Origin: Azonexus sp.
Lineage (GTDB): Bacteria > Pseudomonadota > Gammaproteobacteria > Burkholderiales > Rhodocyclaceae
Assembly: GCA_023150195.1 (NCBI GenBank)
Contig: JAKLLI010000152.1
Coordinates: 1 to 5,376 of the forward strand
Direction of reading: 5' to 3'
Length of the DNA: 5,376 nt
Positions 1-5,376 of this stretch are shown here, piece by piece. Each line of letters starts with the position of its first letter. The stretch's first letter is position 1. Below the pieces are notes generated by a model, which was given only the letters and a program-made list of their open reading frames with translations, did not search any database and was not told the origin of the DNA. A program made the position numbers and the translations under genes.

Positions 1-195
1 CGATACCAACACCGAACGTTTCTGCGGTATGGTGAAAAAGATGTCCGCCAACACGCAGTTTCTCTTCATTTCCCATAATAAAATCGCCATGGAAATGGCC
101 GAACAGCTGGTCGGCGTGACGATGCAGGAATCCGGTGTGTCGCGTGTGGTGGAAGTGGATATTCAGGAAGCATTGAAAATGAGGGACGCGGCTTA

Positions 196-196
<1 letters not shown>
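1..196 (+). CDS. smc: Chromosome segregation protein SMC, C-terminal end (5' partial)
   Basis: This is the last 64 codons of an SMC gene, read from base 2 to the TAA at 194-196; the rest lies upstream of the window. SMC is the ATP-driven, ring-forming subunit of the bacterial condensin (with ScpA and ScpB) that compacts and helps segregate the chromosome. The visible part is the C-terminal half of the ATPase head. It begins inside the D-loop region (DTNTERF), followed by the beta strand and H-loop/switch segment [14 protein letters not shown], whose histidine is expected to sense the ATP gamma-phosphate. The typical SMC ending follows, with GVTMQE and SRVVEVDI. The coding end looks intact. 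The stop codon shares one base with the zipA start (TAATG), which implies co-transcription and coupled translation. Confidence 0.95.
181..186 (+). promoter_or_regulatory. Ribosome binding site of zipA
   Basis: GAGGGA lies 9 bases before the ATG at 196, inside the last codons of smc. It is a good Shine-Dalgarno match at normal spacing and supports ATG 196 as the zipA start. Confidence 0.75.
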
Positions 197-4755
<4,559 letters not shown>

Positions 4756-4756
<1 letters not shown>

Positions 4757-5298
4757 TGGACGGAGATGCCGCACGTGCCATGCTCGCCAATGCCGAGGTG
4801 GTGCACGATGAAGCGAGCGTTCAGGCTGCGCTTGACCGGATTGCGGATGCGATTCGCGCCCGGCTGGCCGAGGCTAATCCGCTGGTCTTGTGCGTGATGT
4901 CCGGCGGGGTGGTGTTTTGCGGTCAACTGCTGCCCAAGCTCAATTTTCCGCTGGACTTTGATTACCTGCACGCCACCCGCTATGGCCCGGAAACGCAGGG
5001 CGGGAAGATTTCCTGGCGCAGTGCACCGTGGATTCCAGTCAAAGACCGCGTTGTGCTGGTGGTCGATGACATCCTGGACGAAGGGGTGACGCTGGCCGCG
5101 GTCAAGGAAAGCTTGTTGCATCAGGGCGCCAGCGAGGTGCTGGTGGCGGTGTTTGCCGACAAGTTGAATGGCAAGACCAAGCCGGTGACCGCCGAGTTTA
5201 CGGGATTGACCGTGCCTGACCGTTTTGTTTTCGGCTACGGCATGGATGCCCGTGGGGCCTGGCGTAACCTGCCGGCCATCTACGCTTTGAGGGATTAA
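4756..5298 (+). CDS. hpt: Hypoxanthine/guanine phosphoribosyltransferase family protein
   Basis: This 180-residue cytosolic protein belongs to the type I phosphoribosyltransferases and most resembles hypoxanthine-guanine enzymes. These salvage purine bases to IMP or GMP using PRPP. Visible parts: the N-terminal phosphate loop with MSGGVVFCGQLL (48-59); a flexible-loop segment DYLHATRYG (69-77); the PRPP-binding motif VVLVVDDILDEGVTL (99-113) with the acidic pair D104-D105; a candidate purine-contacting K136; and the C-terminal block PDRFVFGYGMD (154-164) followed by RNLPAIYAL, which is typical of HPRT-type enzymes (aromatic F157 would stack on the base). The common DTG of the PRPP loop is DEG here. 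The start codon overlaps the galU stop (TGATG). Hypoxanthine/guanine use is inferred from the C-terminal block; a preference for another 6-oxopurine such as xanthine cannot be excluded. The symbol is given by family, not by proven orthology to E. coli hpt. Confidence 0.85.
5289..5294 (+). promoter_or_regulatory. Ribosome binding site of the final partial gene
   Basis: GAGGGA, within the last codons of the phosphoribosyltransferase gene, sits 7 bases before the GTG at 5302. This is optimal spacing and is the main reason to call a gene start there. Confidence 0.65.
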
Positions 5299-5301
5299 GG
5301 C

Positions 5302-5376
5302 GTGAGCGCGCAGGATGTCGCCGGCTTTCTCGACTACTGGGAGGGCGAAGGGGCCGTGTACGCGCAGCGCGGCGAT
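5302..5376 (+). CDS. Unidentified protein, N-terminal 25 codons (3' partial)
   Basis: An open frame starts with GTG three bases after the phosphoribosyltransferase stop and runs off the window. The predicted N-terminus is MSAQDVAGFLDYW followed by EGEGAVYAQRGD. It has no signal peptide or membrane segment in the visible part, and it begins soluble and acidic. The strong ribosome binding site, the minimal spacing and GC-rich third positions like its neighbours make it a likely real gene of the same operon. I do not recognise the product with confidence. A tryptophan/tyrosine-rich start of this kind would fit a small SAM-dependent methyltransferase, but no SAM-binding motif is within view, so this is only a guess. 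Confidence 0.65.
   Translation, partial: MSAQDVAGFLDYWEGEGAVYAQRGD

Overview
The window is a gene-dense chromosomal stretch, all read on the + strand. It holds the 3' end of smc, then zipA, ligA, galU and a hypoxanthine/guanine-type phosphoribosyltransferase gene (hpt-like), and finally the first 25 codons of an unidentified gene. The base composition is GC-rich, judged by eye. A ZipA with a C-terminal FtsZ-binding domain next to smc, and an enlarged NAD+-dependent DNA ligase of 792 residues, point to a betaproteobacterium. From memory, Neisseriales ligases are similarly enlarged, so a Neisseriales-like relative is plausible. The species cannot be named from sequence alone, and no mobile element, tRNA, rRNA or CRISPR array was seen.

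Layout: 1-196 is the SMC ATPase-head C-terminus. 196-1515 is the membrane-anchored FtsZ partner ZipA. 1512-3890 is DNA ligase LigA. 3887-4756 is UTP-glucose-1-phosphate uridylyltransferase GalU. 4756-5298 is a purine phosphoribosyltransferase. 5302-5376 is the truncated next gene. There is no intergenic space: the four junctions from smc to hpt overlap by 1 or 4 bases, and the last one has a 3-base gap. No terminator or internal promoter is visible between genes, so all six probably share transcripts and most are translationally coupled. Good Shine-Dalgarno sequences precede zipA, galU, the hpt-like gene and the last gene, but not ligA.

Functionally the operon groups chromosome compaction and segregation (SMC), Z-ring anchoring (ZipA), lagging-strand ligation and repair (LigA), UDP-glucose supply for the envelope (GalU) and purine salvage. 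These are housekeeping and cell-cycle functions. I see no defence, toxin or otherwise unfamiliar system here.

The points most worth a second look lie inside the proteins. The ZipA C-terminal region looks like two divergent tandem copies of the FtsZ-binding fold. LigA has an extra segment between its helix-hairpin-helix region and its BRCT domain that aligns without gaps, at a constant offset of 91 residues, to the ligase's own preceding helix-hairpin-helix pair. Both are visual alignments at low identity and need profile or structure checks.
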